A stretch of 64,000 bases of DNA from CAYTBN01 sp964542165 (lineage in GTDB: Bacteria; Myxococcota_A; UBA796; UBA9615; CAYRNR01), in NCBI GenBank assembly GCA_964542165.1, contig CAZITQ010000015.1, forward strand, positions 3,878 to 67,877. The letters run 5' to 3'. Shown piece by piece: positions 9,978 through 19,468 of the stretch. The position numbers and the translations under genes were made by a program. Within the stretch, counting starts at the first letter, position 1. Each line of letters opens with the position of its first letter. Below the pieces are notes generated by a model, which had not been told where the DNA came from, made no database searches, and was given only the letters and a program-made list of their open reading frames with translations.

Positions 9978-11228
9978 ATGCGGCGACGACAGCTGATCCC
10001 CCTCCTCCTCGGACTCGCGCTGGTCGCCTGCGGACCCGACGAGGAGGACGTACCCGAGGACGCTCCGCCACCGCTGGCGGAGGAACCCGGGCTGACAACG
10101 CACCCGATCGAGGTCTTCCACGAGGTGCAGGCCGGCGAGTTCTTCGGCACCATCGCCCAGGAGTACGGGATCCCCTACAGCGACCAGCAGGCCCTGATCG
10201 CGGCGGCGGAGCCCCACCAGGATCTGGCGGCGATCCGCGCCGGGAGGGTGCTCCAGTTCCGCTTCGATCCGGACACGGACGCCCTGACGGACCTGGCCTA
10301 CCCCCTCGGAGAGGACTCCTGGGTCGCCCTGCACCGGGAGAGCCCCACCGGGGCGTTCGTGGCGTCGGTGGAAGAGGTACCCTACGAGATCACGACCGTG
10401 GTCCTCACCGGCGAGGTCACCTCGTCGTTCTGGCTGACCTGCGAGAAACTCGGACTACGGGGTAGCGACATCATCGGCCTGGCGGCCATCTTCGAGTACG
10501 ACATCGATTTTGCGACCGAGGTCCGCGCCGGGGATCAGGTCGCCCTGTGGATCGAGCACCTGGCGCTCGACGGCGACTTCAAGAAGCACGGCCAGGTGCT
10601 CGCCGCCCGCTACATCAACGGGGGCCAGGCCCACGAGGCCATCTACTTCGAACCCTCCGAGGGGAACGCCGGCTATTACACCGAAGAGGGGATGTCGACC
10701 CGCAAGATGTTCCTGCGTTCGCCCCTGGAGTTCAGCCGGGTGGCCAGCGGCTTCTCGCGCAACCGCTACCATCCGGTGCTCCACAAGAATCGACCCCACT
10801 GGGGCACCGACTTCTCCGCCCCCAGCGGGACGCCCATCCGAGCCCTGGGAGACGGACGGGTGACCTTCGCCGGGACCAAGGGTGGCTACGGCAACCTGGT
10901 GATCATCCAGCACGACGGCAGCTACTCGACCCGCTATGGGCACCTCAGCAAGTACGGCAAGGGGATCAAGTCCGGGGTCAACGTGAAGCAGGGTCAGATC
11001 ATCGGTCACGTGGGCGCCACCGGCCTGGCCACGGGGCCCCACCTGCATTTCGAGTTCCGCATCGACGGCAAGCCGGTGGACTTCATGAAGCAGGACTTCC
11101 CCAACACCGAGCCGGTCTCCAAGGCCGACATGCCCCGTTTCGAGGGTTTGCGGGACGAGCGCCTGGCCCAGATCGACACGGTGCTGCCCGCGCCGGCTCC
11201 GGCGGAGGTGCCGTCGGAGGGGGAATAG
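9978..11228 (+). CDS. M23-family peptidoglycan endopeptidase lipoprotein
   Basis: A 416-residue envelope hydrolase. The N-terminus MRRRQLIPLLLGLALVACGP is a lipoprotein signal with the lipobox cysteine in LVAC. Residues about 35-230 resemble the OapA/MepM-type N-terminal modules of peptidoglycan DD-endopeptidases. The LytM/M23 domain retains its zinc ligands: His274 and Asp278 in HWGTD, and His355/His357 in PHLHFE. It therefore looks catalytically competent, unlike NlpD/EnvC-type activators. The expected role is cleaving peptide cross-links in the cell wall. It is 21 bases downstream of clpX and may be cotranscribed. Confidence 0.88.
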   Translation: MRRRQLIPLLLGLALVACGPDEEDVPEDAPPPLAEEPGLTTHPIEVFHEVQAGEFFGTIAQEYGIPYSDQQALIAAAEPHQDLAAIRAGRVLQFRFDPDTDALTDLAYPLGEDSWVALHRESPTGAFVASVEEVPYEITTVVLTGEVTSSFWLTCEKLGLRGSDIIGLAAIFEYDIDFATEVRAGDQVALWIEHLALDGDFKKHGQVLAARYINGGQAHEAIYFEPSEGNAGYYTEEGMSTRKMFLRSPLEFSRVASGFSRNRYHPVLHKNRPHWGTDFSAPSGTPIRALGDGRVTFAGTKGGYGNLVIIQHDGSYSTRYGHLSKYGKGIKSGVNVKQGQIIGHVGATGLATGPHLHFEFRIDGKPVDFMKQDFPNTEPVSKADMPRFEGLRDERLAQIDTVLPAPAPAEVPSEGE

Positions 11229-11295
11229 GAACCCGGGCTCGCGGGTCTGCACGCATGGCTGAGCGCCCAGAGATCATGGTATCGTCCGCCGCGTC

Positions 11296-12528
11296 ATGAA
11301 CGACCCCGAAGAGATCGAACGTATCCCTCGCTCCCGTATGCCCTGGCTGCTGCTGGCCGGAGGCGTCCTCGTGATCGTGCTCGTCTGGGTGGCCCCGGGC
11401 GTGTTCAAGCAGAACCCCGAGGAAACGACCGAGCACATCATCGCCACCTTCCCGGATTGCAATGGCACCGAGATCCGGAAAATCGCGGCGAAACACAACC
11501 TTCAGCTCGTATTCGACCCGTGCGGCAGCAACAACTTCCTGCACTTCCAGTGGTCGCCATCTGGTTTCGAGCTGTACTACCACACCAACCAGGGCCCCTG
11601 GCTGTACAACGCGGAGACCGAGGAGCACCGCGCCTTGCCCGTGGGCTTCCCCATGGGCAACGCCGTGTGGTTCAACGACGACCTGATCGCCTTCCCCGAG
11701 AAGGGCGTCAAGAGCTACAACGTGGACGTCTACGACATCCGCAAGAACATCATCAACATCACGGGCCTCCAGCAGATCGCCCCCAACACCCTGGCCCGGG
11801 GAAGCGGGGTCGACGAGGTCCTGTTCCTGGCGGCCGAGCGCGAGAAGAAGGACAACGTCCCCGACGACGCGCCCCCCGAGAAGATCTATCGGCTGGCTGC
11901 CAATACCGGTCACGTGGAGGTGGCCTTCCCCTGGCTCACCGATCCGGTGGAGGACTACACCTATCAACCGGACGAAGACCTGCTGGCCTACAGGACACCG
12001 GGCTACGACGGGGTGATCGTGGCGGTCGGCGCCACCGGGGAGGAGCGGCGACGTTTCGAGGGCAAAGTCCGGGCTTCCCTCAGCTCGGACGGGCGCTTCT
12101 GGGCCATCGAGGGACCGGGGGAGCCGATACCCGTCTTCAACCAGCGCACCGAGGAGGACCTCCAAGCCGACGCCCCGGAAGAACCCCTCGACATCCCCGA
12201 CTACATGGAGAAGGAGGTCCAGCCTCCCACTCTGTGGTTCCTGGACACTCGGACGAACCAGACCGCGCAACTGCCGGACGTCTTCGGCAGCCGGTTCCAG
12301 TGGTACCAGCCCGCGCTCTACTGGGGCAGCTTCGAGATGTGGGGGATGGAGAACAAGGAATTCAACCGCGACATCGTGCTGACCAAGCTGACCCCGCAGC
12401 TCAGGGAAGCCGGATTCGACATCGCCGCCGAGGACCTGGTCCCGGACGAGGACGCAGCCGACGCCGAACCCGAGCGCACCACCACCATCCCCACGCCCCC
12501 CCCGGCGGTCGAACCCGCGTCCGAGTGA
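11296..12528 (+). CDS. Single-span membrane protein with large exported domain, function unknown
   Basis: A 410-residue protein beginning at ATG 11296. After a short charged N-terminus, a hydrophobic segment at about 15-35 (PWLLLAGGVLVIVLVWVAPG) should act as a signal anchor, placing the rest in the periplasm. The body has repeating short beta-like stretches with Trp/Tyr and Asp turns (QWSPSGFELYY, VAVGATGEE, LSSDGRFWA) that suggest a beta-propeller. The C-terminus is Pro/Glu-rich. I do not recognise a family. It lies 67 bases downstream of the M23 gene and converges on the lipoprotein gene ending at 12586. Confidence 0.65.
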   Translation: MNDPEEIERIPRSRMPWLLLAGGVLVIVLVWVAPGVFKQNPEETTEHIIATFPDCNGTEIRKIAAKHNLQLVFDPCGSNNFLHFQWSPSGFELYYHTNQGPWLYNAETEEHRALPVGFPMGNAVWFNDDLIAFPEKGVKSYNVDVYDIRKNIINITGLQQIAPNTLARGSGVDEVLFLAAEREKKDNVPDDAPPEKIYRLAANTGHVEVAFPWLTDPVEDYTYQPDEDLLAYRTPGYDGVIVAVGATGEERRRFEGKVRASLSSDGRFWAIEGPGEPIPVFNQRTEEDLQADAPEEPLDIPDYMEKEVQPPTLWFLDTRTNQTAQLPDVFGSRFQWYQPALYWGSFEMWGMENKEFNRDIVLTKLTPQLREAGFDIAAEDLVPDEDAADAEPERTTTIPTPPPAVEPASE

Positions 12529-12585
12529 CCCCTACCGGGCGGCACCACCGCGCGCCGGGTTGTTCCCCTCCTCCTGTGGTCCCGG

Positions 12586-13314
12586 TCAGTGTCCCAGAGC
12601 GCCAGCCAGGGCTGCGCGGGCCTTCTTGTCGCCCTTGATCTTGGCGGGCCAGGTGTCGCCGGCGCGGGTGAGTTCCTCGGTCTTGCCGAAGGGGTCGTGG
12701 CAGATCAGGGTGGGGCCGAGGACAGGGGGCTCGCCCCCCTCCTGCACCGCCGGCCAGAGGCAGCGGCTCTCGCTGTGGGGATCCCAGACCTCGAGCGCGA
12801 GGCCGAAGGAGAGAATGCGCAGGTCGTACCGCCCGCCCAGGGCGGAGCGGTACCCGTCCACCGCCCGCAGGTAGGGCATCAGCGGCTCGGCCTCCAGCCA
12901 GCGCTCCTCGGCCAGGCGGCGGCCGGCCTCGGTCAGGCTCGACTCGCCGTCCGGGACCAGCAGCTGGATCGCACCCACGCCATCTTCGGGGCTCCAGATC
13001 ACCTTCACGGTGGCGGACCGACTGCGGACGTGTGGGGCCAGGTCGGTGGCGAGGGCCTGAACGAAGGGTTTGTGGGAGAAGAAGCCCTTGTACAGCGGGC
13101 TGAGGTTCTCCATCTGCAGATCGACCACCAGCGGCGTCTCACGAACCGGGTCGGACTCCGGGGGGGTCGCGTCCGGGGGGTCTTCCGCGGCGGAAGGGGT
13201 CGTCTCCGCGGATCCGATGGCGACGTCCCCCGGAGAGCAGGCGGAGACGCCGAGCGTGGCGAGACACCCCAGCAGCGGGGCGGCCCATCGCAGGCAGACC
13301 GGCGCGCCGTTCAC
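12586..13314 (-). CDS. Lipoprotein of unknown function
   Basis: A 242-residue protein. I place the start at the GTG at 13314, which overlaps the stop of the DUF507 gene as GTGA and so suggests translational coupling; the in-frame extension further upstream lies inside that gene. The N-terminus has a hydrophobic stretch ending in a lipobox (LGVSAC), then an acidic Pro/Glu/Thr-rich spacer typical of lipoproteins. The rest is a mixed alpha/beta domain with no motif I recognise. It may be co-expressed with DUF507. Confidence 0.65.
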   Translation of the reverse strand: MNGAPVCLRWAAPLLGCLATLGVSACSPGDVAIGSAETTPSAAEDPPDATPPESDPVRETPLVVDLQMENLSPLYKGFFSHKPFVQALATDLAPHVRSRSATVKVIWSPEDGVGAIQLLVPDGESSLTEAGRRLAEERWLEAEPLMPYLRAVDGYRSALGGRYDLRILSFGLALEVWDPHSESRCLWPAVQEGGEPPVLGPTLICHDPFGKTEELTRAGDTWPAKIKGDKKARAALAGALGH

Positions 13315-13838
13315 TCGGCGCTTTCGAGGCCCTTCTTGCGCTTGAGTTCCTCGATGGCCTTGCGGTACTCGAAGTCCCACTCGGGGGTCCCCATCCGGAC
13401 GTTCTTGATCTTGGTCCGCGCTTCCTTGTCCAACTCCGCCTCGTCGATCAGATGACGGCGGTAGATCTGCATCATCTTCCGCCGCATCAGGAAGTCCTCG
13501 GAGAAGACCTCCTCGACGTGGTTGCTGATCATGAAACCCTCGAGGATCTGATTGATGATCCAGCGAATCCCGTCGTCGCCGGTCGGATGGCCACGCTCGT
13601 CGGCCAGCTTGGACTTGATCTTGCCGAACTGGTCGTAGGTGATCTGGCTCGCGTGCATCACGTCGCGAACCTCCTGCACGAGCTTGGACTCCTGCCGGAG
13701 ATATTCGTCCATGATCGCCTGGAGATCCTTGGACGCCTCGGCCATGTTGGCCGGCACGACCTCGATGTCACTCTCCCTCACCAGCGTGCCGATGAGGTCG
13801 TCAGCCAGCCGAGGTATCTGCGAACGAAATAGCCTCAC
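13311..13838 (-). CDS. DUF507 family protein
   Basis: A 175-residue cytoplasmic, strongly charged, mostly helical protein starting MRLFRSQIPRLADDLIGTL. The length, the N-terminal pattern and the C-terminal RKAIEELKRKKGLE match the DUF507 family, which is widespread in deltaproteobacteria-like lineages and has no established function. The stop codon overlaps the GTG of the downstream lipoprotein gene. Confidence 0.8.
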   Translation of the reverse strand: MRLFRSQIPRLADDLIGTLVRESDIEVVPANMAEASKDLQAIMDEYLRQESKLVQEVRDVMHASQITYDQFGKIKSKLADERGHPTGDDGIRWIINQILEGFMISNHVEEVFSEDFLMRRKMMQIYRRHLIDEAELDKEARTKIKNVRMGTPEWDFEYRKAIEELKRKKGLESAE

Positions 13839-13883
13839 GTCTGCTCCGTTCCCGCCCTGCGGTCCCTCGACCGCGCTGGCGGA

Positions 13884-14735
13884 CTAGAACTTCCACTCCA
13901 GCCCGCCACCGAGCTTCAGGTCGTTGATCTTGTATCCCAGGTGGTGCGCCTCGTGACCATCCGTCGAGTATCGCAGGTGGCCGTCGGGCTCTCCGCCGGG
14001 CACGTCCAGGTGGAAATACCCCACCTCGATGTTGATCCGGAAACGCCGCTCCAGGTTGAAGTGGAACCCGCCGAAGAGATCGAATGCCGGCCCGAACTGC
14101 ATGGCCCACGGATCGTATTCGGACTCGGGGTCGGCCCCCTGGTAGGCCTCGTTGTTGATCAGGACGGACATCTCCTTGGGGATGTCCGTATGGGTCCGCG
14201 TCCACGACAGCACCACACCGACGCCGAAGTACGGCTGGACCCAGCGGAAGAACCGGTACGCGGGGGAGTGGGTGGGCACGGTGACCTCGTACTTGAAGTC
14301 GATGGCCAGGCCGTACGAGAACACGTGGGCCGGCACCCGCGCCTGCTGAAGCGAGGACGAATCGGTCTTGTCCTCGAGCCACTCCATGTCCACGCCGGCG
14401 ATCTCCCCGCTGGCCTTGACGCTTCCGTCCGTGGCCGAGTGGTAGACCACGTTGAAGCCCAGGCGGAACCCCAGGCCGTACTTGATCATCACGTCGAAGT
14501 GCGGCAGCACGACCGCCGCGCCGATCTTCATCGCCGCCGCGTCGTCGCCGTAGGTGTCGAAGGCGGCGAAACCGTTGAGCCCGATGCGGAAGTGCTGCTC
14601 CTTCTCCGGTGCGCTGATCTCGACGACCTGCTCCGGAGGCGCCTCCTCGGGCGCTTCCTCGGTCTGTCCCAAGACCTCTGCGGGCCAACACAGCGCGACC
14701 CCGATCATCACCGCGAACCACCAAGACCTGCCCAT
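13884..14735 (-). CDS. Exported beta-barrel-like protein
   Basis: A 283-residue protein. The ATG at 14735 is preceded by GGGAGGA at good spacing and begins a Sec signal peptide (MGRSWWFAVMIGVALC, cleavage near VLGQ). An acidic Glu/Pro spacer is followed by alternating hydrophobic and polar strands rich in Gly and aromatic residues (IKYGLGFRLGFNVVYH, FFRWVQPYFGVGVVLSW), ending in WKF. A terminal aromatic residue is the usual signal for outer-membrane barrel insertion. I infer an outer-membrane barrel of unknown function. Confidence 0.7.
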   Translation of the reverse strand: MGRSWWFAVMIGVALCWPAEVLGQTEEAPEEAPPEQVVEISAPEKEQHFRIGLNGFAAFDTYGDDAAAMKIGAAVVLPHFDVMIKYGLGFRLGFNVVYHSATDGSVKASGEIAGVDMEWLEDKTDSSSLQQARVPAHVFSYGLAIDFKYEVTVPTHSPAYRFFRWVQPYFGVGVVLSWTRTHTDIPKEMSVLINNEAYQGADPESEYDPWAMQFGPAFDLFGGFHFNLERRFRINIEVGYFHLDVPGGEPDGHLRYSTDGHEAHHLGYKINDLKLGGGLEWKF

Positions 14736-14814
14736 CTCGTCCTCCCAACCGCGCCCAAGCGGGCGACCGTCTTGTAGCAAGCATGCCGGGCGGGTGTCCA
14801 CACCCGTACGCGCC

Positions 14815-14840
14815 CGCGAGACTTTCCGTAGTGTCTCGCG
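14815..14840 (-). terminator. hairpin downstream of the lipoprotein and cyclase genes
   Basis: An 8-bp perfect inverted repeat (14815-14822 and 14833-14840, arms CGCGAGAC/GTCTCGCG) with a 10-base loop lies about 50 bases past the stop at 14890 on the minus strand. A second small stem (14791-14797 with 14800-14806) follows. There is no U-run, so this is only a possible terminator. Confidence 0.4.
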
Positions 14841-14889
14841 AGCGGCCTTTGGGCGCCAGGGTGTGTCGGGATTTGGTGGTGGAAGCGGG

Positions 14890-15390
14890 TCAGAACGAGG
14901 TGCCGACGATCTGCACCTCGCGGAAGCAGTCCAGCTCCCCATCGGGGGTCCCGCCACCGGCCCCGTCGCGGTAGTCCACGTCCATCAGGACATACCCGTC
15001 CATGCTCCCCTTGGTGGAGTCCTCGAGATCGGCTCCCAGCGCGCCATAGCTGGTCACCGTGACCACGCCGCCGCCGTCCACCACACAATCGCCGCCCATG
15101 TAGTAGCTCTCGTTCACGTCCACGGTGCCGCCGAGGTCACAGGCGACGAAGTGGAATTGCAGGTCACCGCCGTCTTGCTCGATCTCCAGCATGCCCGCTG
15201 CGCCGTTGGCCGTGAGCCAGGTGAGGAACGACTCGGGGGGGAGATCGGGGTCCTGGGAGAGACAATCCCCGTCGAGGAGGGTCACGGCGAGCGGGTAGGT
15301 CCCCGCAACCTGGGGGAGTTCGTCCTCCGGGGGTGGGCAGCCCGCCATACAGAGGGCCGCAGCGGCGAATCCGGAGGCGATTCGCCTCAA
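14890..15390 (-). CDS. Small lipoprotein starting at TTG
   Basis: A 166-residue protein. The likely start is a TTG at 15390, overlapping the TGA of the upstream cyclase gene as TTGA; GGAG lies 8 bases before it, and no ATG or GTG is available between the previous gene and the signal peptide. The N-terminus (RRIASGFAAAALCMAGC) is a short lipoprotein signal. The mature part is acidic and beta-rich with several cysteines. I recognise no family. It is almost certainly translated by coupling to the preceding gene. Confidence 0.6.
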   Translation of the reverse strand: MRRIASGFAAAALCMAGCPPPEDELPQVAGTYPLAVTLLDGDCLSQDPDLPPESFLTWLTANGAAGMLEIEQDGGDLQFHFVACDLGGTVDVNESYYMGGDCVVDGGGVVTVTSYGALGADLEDSTKGSMDGYVLMDVDYRDGAGGGTPDGELDCFREVQIVGTSF

Positions 15391-18300
15391 AGCAACGTCT
15401 CCAACACCCGCTCCGCGTGCTCGATGGGTAGCGGGACGGGTTCCGAGCCCCCCTCCGGAAGGGACTCGAAGCGGGTCCCGAAGGTCAGGAAGTTCTCGTC
15501 GATCTTGTCGCGCAAGAAGAGCTGGAGCACACGATCGAAGTCGACCCCTCCCCCGCTCGCCGGCGTGATCGGGTAACGGTGCAGGTCGAACAGCTTGTCC
15601 CTGAAGAGCCGCCCGATCCAGACCTCGGCGGAGGCACCGCCGCCCAGGAACACGATGTAGTAGTCGGCCAGCATCTGCTCCAGATCGGGTCGGGCCAGGG
15701 GATCCGACGCCTCCGGTGCGGGCCGCACCGGTTCGGGCCGTCGCGGCGCGGGTTCCGGAGGCGCGCTGGGCGGAGTCATCAGCGTTCTGACCTGCTCGGC
15801 GAAGGCGTCGTCGAGCACGCCGAGCAGACTCCGGGGGCCCGAGGGCGGGGCAGGCAGGGGATCGGATTGCGACGCGGGAACCCGGGGAGACTCCTCGCCC
15901 CAGACCTGCCCGTCCGCCGCGGGCCAGGAGAGCCCCTCGCTCTCCTCGGAGACCGGCGAGACGAGGGACTCCTCCGACTCGTCCGCCTGCACACCACCGA
16001 ATGGCGGGGGCGTCGCCGGGGGAGGCGGTTGCTGGATCTCCTCCAGGCGCGGCGGGGGCGAGCCCGCCGAGGGATCGGTATGGTCCTCCGGTGGTTTCGC
16101 ATCGGGATCGCCGCTGACTCCGTCCGAGGCGAAGGGCACGAACAGCGCCTCGTCCCCCGCCGGGCCGCCGCTGTCCTCCCCGCTCTCCTCCTCCTCTTCC
16201 ATGCCTTCGAACTTGTTGAGGAAGTCCGTCAGGTAGGCCTGCAGCTCGTCGTCGTCGAGATCCTCCTCGGATTCGTCCCCCGCCTGGCCGTCGGCGGTGC
16301 TGGCCCCGAGGGGACCGTCCCCCCCGCCGAGGGCCCACTGCTCCAGCGAGGAATCCAGCCCGCCGCTCTCCTCCACGTCGGACCCCACCGACTCGTGCTC
16401 CAGGGACACGGGCTCGTCATTGTCGAGTGCCTGGAGGACCGAAGGCGCGGCGTCCGGCGGCTGCTCCACCCCGGGGTCCGGGATGTCCGGCGCCGACCCG
16501 GCCGCCGACTCCGGTACCGACTCCGGCATGGACTCGGGCCGGGTCTTGGTACGGCCGTGAGACCTCTCGTACATGAAGTCGGGGAGCTCTGCTGCCAGAT
16601 GCTCGTCGGGCTGAGCGGCGGCGGGGGGTGTGGGTACCTCCCACGAACCGGTGACGGGATCGGCGCCCGCGGGGTTGGTGGCCGCGGCACGCTCGTCCCG
16701 GCGAAGGAAGTCCAGGTAGTCGTCCTCGCGGAACACCTTGACCTCGAAGACGACCGACTCCGAGCGCTCGATGCCCTTGAGCTTGGGGACGCTGGTCAGC
16801 CGCCGCACCGCGAACACACCGTCCGTCTCCGGGTCCAGGAACAGCAGCTCGAAGCGGTAGTAGGCCGGCAGCGCCGACCTCCCGCCGATCTCCAGGGTCA
16901 TGTCGGTCCCGCGCAGCCAGTGGGGCAGCCGTTCCCGGCGGACCATCTCCCGCAGCTCGCTGAAGGTCGCGCGGTCGATGCAGATGCCTGTGTTGTTGAG
17001 GACCTCCTCGCGGACGGTGACCTCGAACATGCCGAGGGGATCCGTCTCCTCCACGCGAGCCTCGTCGCCCCGGGCCGACAGGAACGTCTCCCCCCCGCGC
17101 TTGCCCGAGTTGAGCCGGCTGGCGCGGTTGATGGTGGGACCGATGGCTCGCAGACGAACCGTGGCTTCCCCGGTCTCGGCCCGGTCGGGGACGTTGACCA
17201 GGGTGTAGTCGCCGGTGGCGATCCCGACCCGAAAGCCCTCCTGGGCGAAGGGATTGGCCACCGGGCGGGAGAATGGCCGGAACTGGATCCGCCGGTTCTC
17301 GGCGTAGCTCTCGCTGAACCGGGCCACGTAGCGCAGCGCGCTGAGGGCGTCCGGGAGGATGTCCAGGATGGCGTCGCCCTCGAACCCCTCCGGCTTGCCA
17401 CCGAAGTCGCCCAGCTCCTGACGGACGCGGAAGAGGCGCTCGAGGGCCAGCGCCGCCAGCTCCCCGCGCTCGTGCAGCTCCACGTCACCGGCCACGGACG
17501 CCTTGGACGTGCTGAAGAACAGCTCGCGGGTCTTGGCCGTGAACCCGATCAGGTCCACGAACACGGCGGTTCCGCTGCGGTTGCGCCGGAACAGCTCGTA
17601 GTAGCTCCCGAGATCCACGGGGACCGACGACTTGCGCAGCTCGTCCGGCCCGTGGAAGTACCCCCCACGCCGCTCCTCCACGTCGATCTGAAGGCCATGG
17701 AGGGCGTCGAACACGTCCAGTGCCCGCAGGTCCCGCGCCAGCGTCAGGAGCCGGGGCTCCCCCCGCCGGAGCTCATCCGGCGCGTCCAGCTCGGACAGGA
17801 AGGCCTTCGAGTAGCGCCCCAGCTGCCCGGTCAAGGCGCGCCGCGTGTTGATCTGCTCCAGGTGAGAGAGCAGGTACCGGAGGACCTCGTCGCGGAACAC
17901 CAGCGACCAGCCGAGCTTGTGGCTCAGCACCGCAGCAGCGTCGCTCTCGTCCACCTTGCCGTGATCCGGCAGGCCCTCCAGCGGGATGGTCCGGGCGTGC
18001 TCCACGGCGTCGGCGCCGAAGAACTGGGAGACGAAGAAGCTCTCGGTGCCCGAGAGTGCGCGCTCCCCGCGGTGGGCGTACAGGTCCTCGATCACGGCCC
18101 GCAGGGCGGAGATCACCTGCTCGACCACCTTGGGCGACAGGCCGTAGTCCTTGACCGCCAGCAGGGCCCGGGGCTGGAACTCGGCAAGGAAGCCGGGAGG
18201 TAGCGCAAGCGCCAGCCGGTTGGTGGCCATGGCCGAGTGCAGGGCGTTGGGTCGGGCGTCACCGACCATGTGCGAGATGGTTCGGTTGGCCAGCTCGTTG

Positions 18301-18860
18301 CGCGAGACCAGAGCCTGCACCAGGCCCCGCCGACGCTGGATCACGTCCAGCTCCAGGTCCGTCGCGCTGCCCACCCCGTCCGCGATCGTGCTCAGCCACG
18401 AATCCCGGACGCCGGGGGAGATCTCACCCATCCACGCGCGCAGGTGCTCGGTGGGATTGAGGACGAGCGCAACGATCTTCGACAGGTGGATCCACAGCAC
18501 GCTGTCCAGGCGGAACACGGTCCCGTGGGCGCGGGTCTGGGCCAGCAGCTCGGCGAGGGTCGCGAAGTAGGGCTCCTTCTGCAGGTCCTCCACGTCGGTG
18601 GAGACGGCCGCGTCGAGGCCGCCGATGCCCCGCAGCCGCTCCAGCTCGTCGGCCATGTATTCGACCATCCGCTCGATCAGGGGCGGGCTGGGCACCACGG
18701 GGTAGGCGTGTTGGTTCGGGCGCGCGACCTTGCGGTAGCCCACGACCTGGAGGGGGGGAATGGCCGCCCGCACACCGGGGAGTGTCCGATCCAGATCCCG
18801 CTCGTCGCGCACGAATCGGCAGCGAGCCAGGATCTTCGCCAGGGTGTCGGTGTCACTCAT
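15387..18860 (-). CDS. Large cytoplasmic protein with class III nucleotide cyclase domain
   Basis: A 1157-residue protein without a signal peptide. Residues 1-420 are a helical domain I do not recognise. Residues about 428-600 form a class III cyclase: metal-binding Asp in FVDLIGFT and in EGDAILDI, GFRVGIATGDY, and the catalytic Asn/Arg pair in TINRASRL near 576. The catalytic set looks complete, but whether it makes cAMP or cGMP cannot be told. Residues about 740-1050 are a disordered Glu/Asp/Ser/Pro linker. The last 100 residues (DYYIVFLGGGASAEVWIG onward) form a separate compact domain. A TTG-started lipoprotein gene overlaps its stop. Confidence 0.75.
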   Translation of the reverse strand: MSDTDTLAKILARCRFVRDERDLDRTLPGVRAAIPPLQVVGYRKVARPNQHAYPVVPSPPLIERMVEYMADELERLRGIGGLDAAVSTDVEDLQKEPYFATLAELLAQTRAHGTVFRLDSVLWIHLSKIVALVLNPTEHLRAWMGEISPGVRDSWLSTIADGVGSATDLELDVIQRRRGLVQALVSRNELANRTISHMVGDARPNALHSAMATNRLALALPPGFLAEFQPRALLAVKDYGLSPKVVEQVISALRAVIEDLYAHRGERALSGTESFFVSQFFGADAVEHARTIPLEGLPDHGKVDESDAAAVLSHKLGWSLVFRDEVLRYLLSHLEQINTRRALTGQLGRYSKAFLSELDAPDELRRGEPRLLTLARDLRALDVFDALHGLQIDVEERRGGYFHGPDELRKSSVPVDLGSYYELFRRNRSGTAVFVDLIGFTAKTRELFFSTSKASVAGDVELHERGELAALALERLFRVRQELGDFGGKPEGFEGDAILDILPDALSALRYVARFSESYAENRRIQFRPFSRPVANPFAQEGFRVGIATGDYTLVNVPDRAETGEATVRLRAIGPTINRASRLNSGKRGGETFLSARGDEARVEETDPLGMFEVTVREEVLNNTGICIDRATFSELREMVRRERLPHWLRGTDMTLEIGGRSALPAYYRFELLFLDPETDGVFAVRRLTSVPKLKGIERSESVVFEVKVFREDDYLDFLRRDERAAATNPAGADPVTGSWEVPTPPAAAQPDEHLAAELPDFMYERSHGRTKTRPESMPESVPESAAGSAPDIPDPGVEQPPDAAPSVLQALDNDEPVSLEHESVGSDVEESGGLDSSLEQWALGGGDGPLGASTADGQAGDESEEDLDDDELQAYLTDFLNKFEGMEEEEESGEDSGGPAGDEALFVPFASDGVSGDPDAKPPEDHTDPSAGSPPPRLEEIQQPPPPATPPPFGGVQADESEESLVSPVSEESEGLSWPAADGQVWGEESPRVPASQSDPLPAPPSGPRSLLGVLDDAFAEQVRTLMTPPSAPPEPAPRRPEPVRPAPEASDPLARPDLEQMLADYYIVFLGGGASAEVWIGRLFRDKLFDLHRYPITPASGGGVDFDRVLQLFLRDKIDENFLTFGTRFESLPEGGSEPVPLPIEHAERVLETLL

Positions 18861-18946
18861 GGTGCTCGTCCAAGCTCGGGATTATCCCACACGCGGGTCG
18901 GACGCGCAGCCCGTCCTCGGCGCGGGCGCTGCCAGATTTCAGCCGC

Positions 18947-19468
18947 TCAGGGGTAGAGCCAGCTGGAGAGCAGGGCGCGGGTCTCTGGATCCGCCGACGG
19001 CGGCACGTGGATCCACAGAAACGCGCGCTCGCGCGGGCGGACGAACACGATCGGATACGGCACCGTGCGCGGCCCCCGGTCGTCCCTGACGAACACCACG
19101 GGGTACGCCACGACCAGGGGATCGCCGTCGTGAGCGTCATACTCCAGCGTCCCGGCGGCGGAGGCCAGACACGCCCCCAGCTCGTCGAATCCCTCGCCCA
19201 CCTCGAGCTGCACGTCCACCGGCAGCCCGTCGCGGCCCACGGTGAACCGCAGGGTCACCTCACCCGGATCCCGGGCGCCCGTGTGCTCGAGGAAACAGGC
19301 CTGAAACGCACCGTTGGCGGCGTGGAGGACGTCCCGGACCTCCCCGACCATGAGATAGCGATCGGTGAGCGTTCCCGATTCCTCCAGGACGCTCGCTCCC
19401 TGCGCCGAAGCCACCCCGGCCGCCGTGAGGACGACGAACGCGAGGGCCAGCTGGACGGACCTGCGCAT
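18947..19468 (-). CDS. Exported protein with AgmX/PglI-type C-terminal-like domain
   Basis: A 173-residue protein with a Sec signal peptide (MRRSVQLALAFVVLTAAGVASA). The following VLHAANGAFQACFLEHTG and EVTLRFTVGRDGLPVDVQLE match the pattern of the AgmX/PglI C-terminal domain: a helix with a conserved Cys followed by a TonB-like beta hairpin, common in Myxococcota envelope proteins. A second Cys is in LGACLAS. It probably acts in the periplasm as a binding module. Its ATG overlaps the stop of the upstream lipoprotein gene by one base (TGATG), so the two form an operon. Confidence 0.7.
   Translation of the reverse strand: MRRSVQLALAFVVLTAAGVASAQGASVLEESGTLTDRYLMVGEVRDVLHAANGAFQACFLEHTGARDPGEVTLRFTVGRDGLPVDVQLEVGEGFDELGACLASAAGTLEYDAHDGDPLVVAYPVVFVRDDRGPRTVPYPIVFVRPRERAFLWIHVPPSADPETRALLSSWLYP

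Noticed and set aside
15579..18203. Long plus-strand open frame opposite the cyclase protein
   Set aside because: It has no domains and a skewed composition, while the minus-strand frame has a recognisable cyclase domain.
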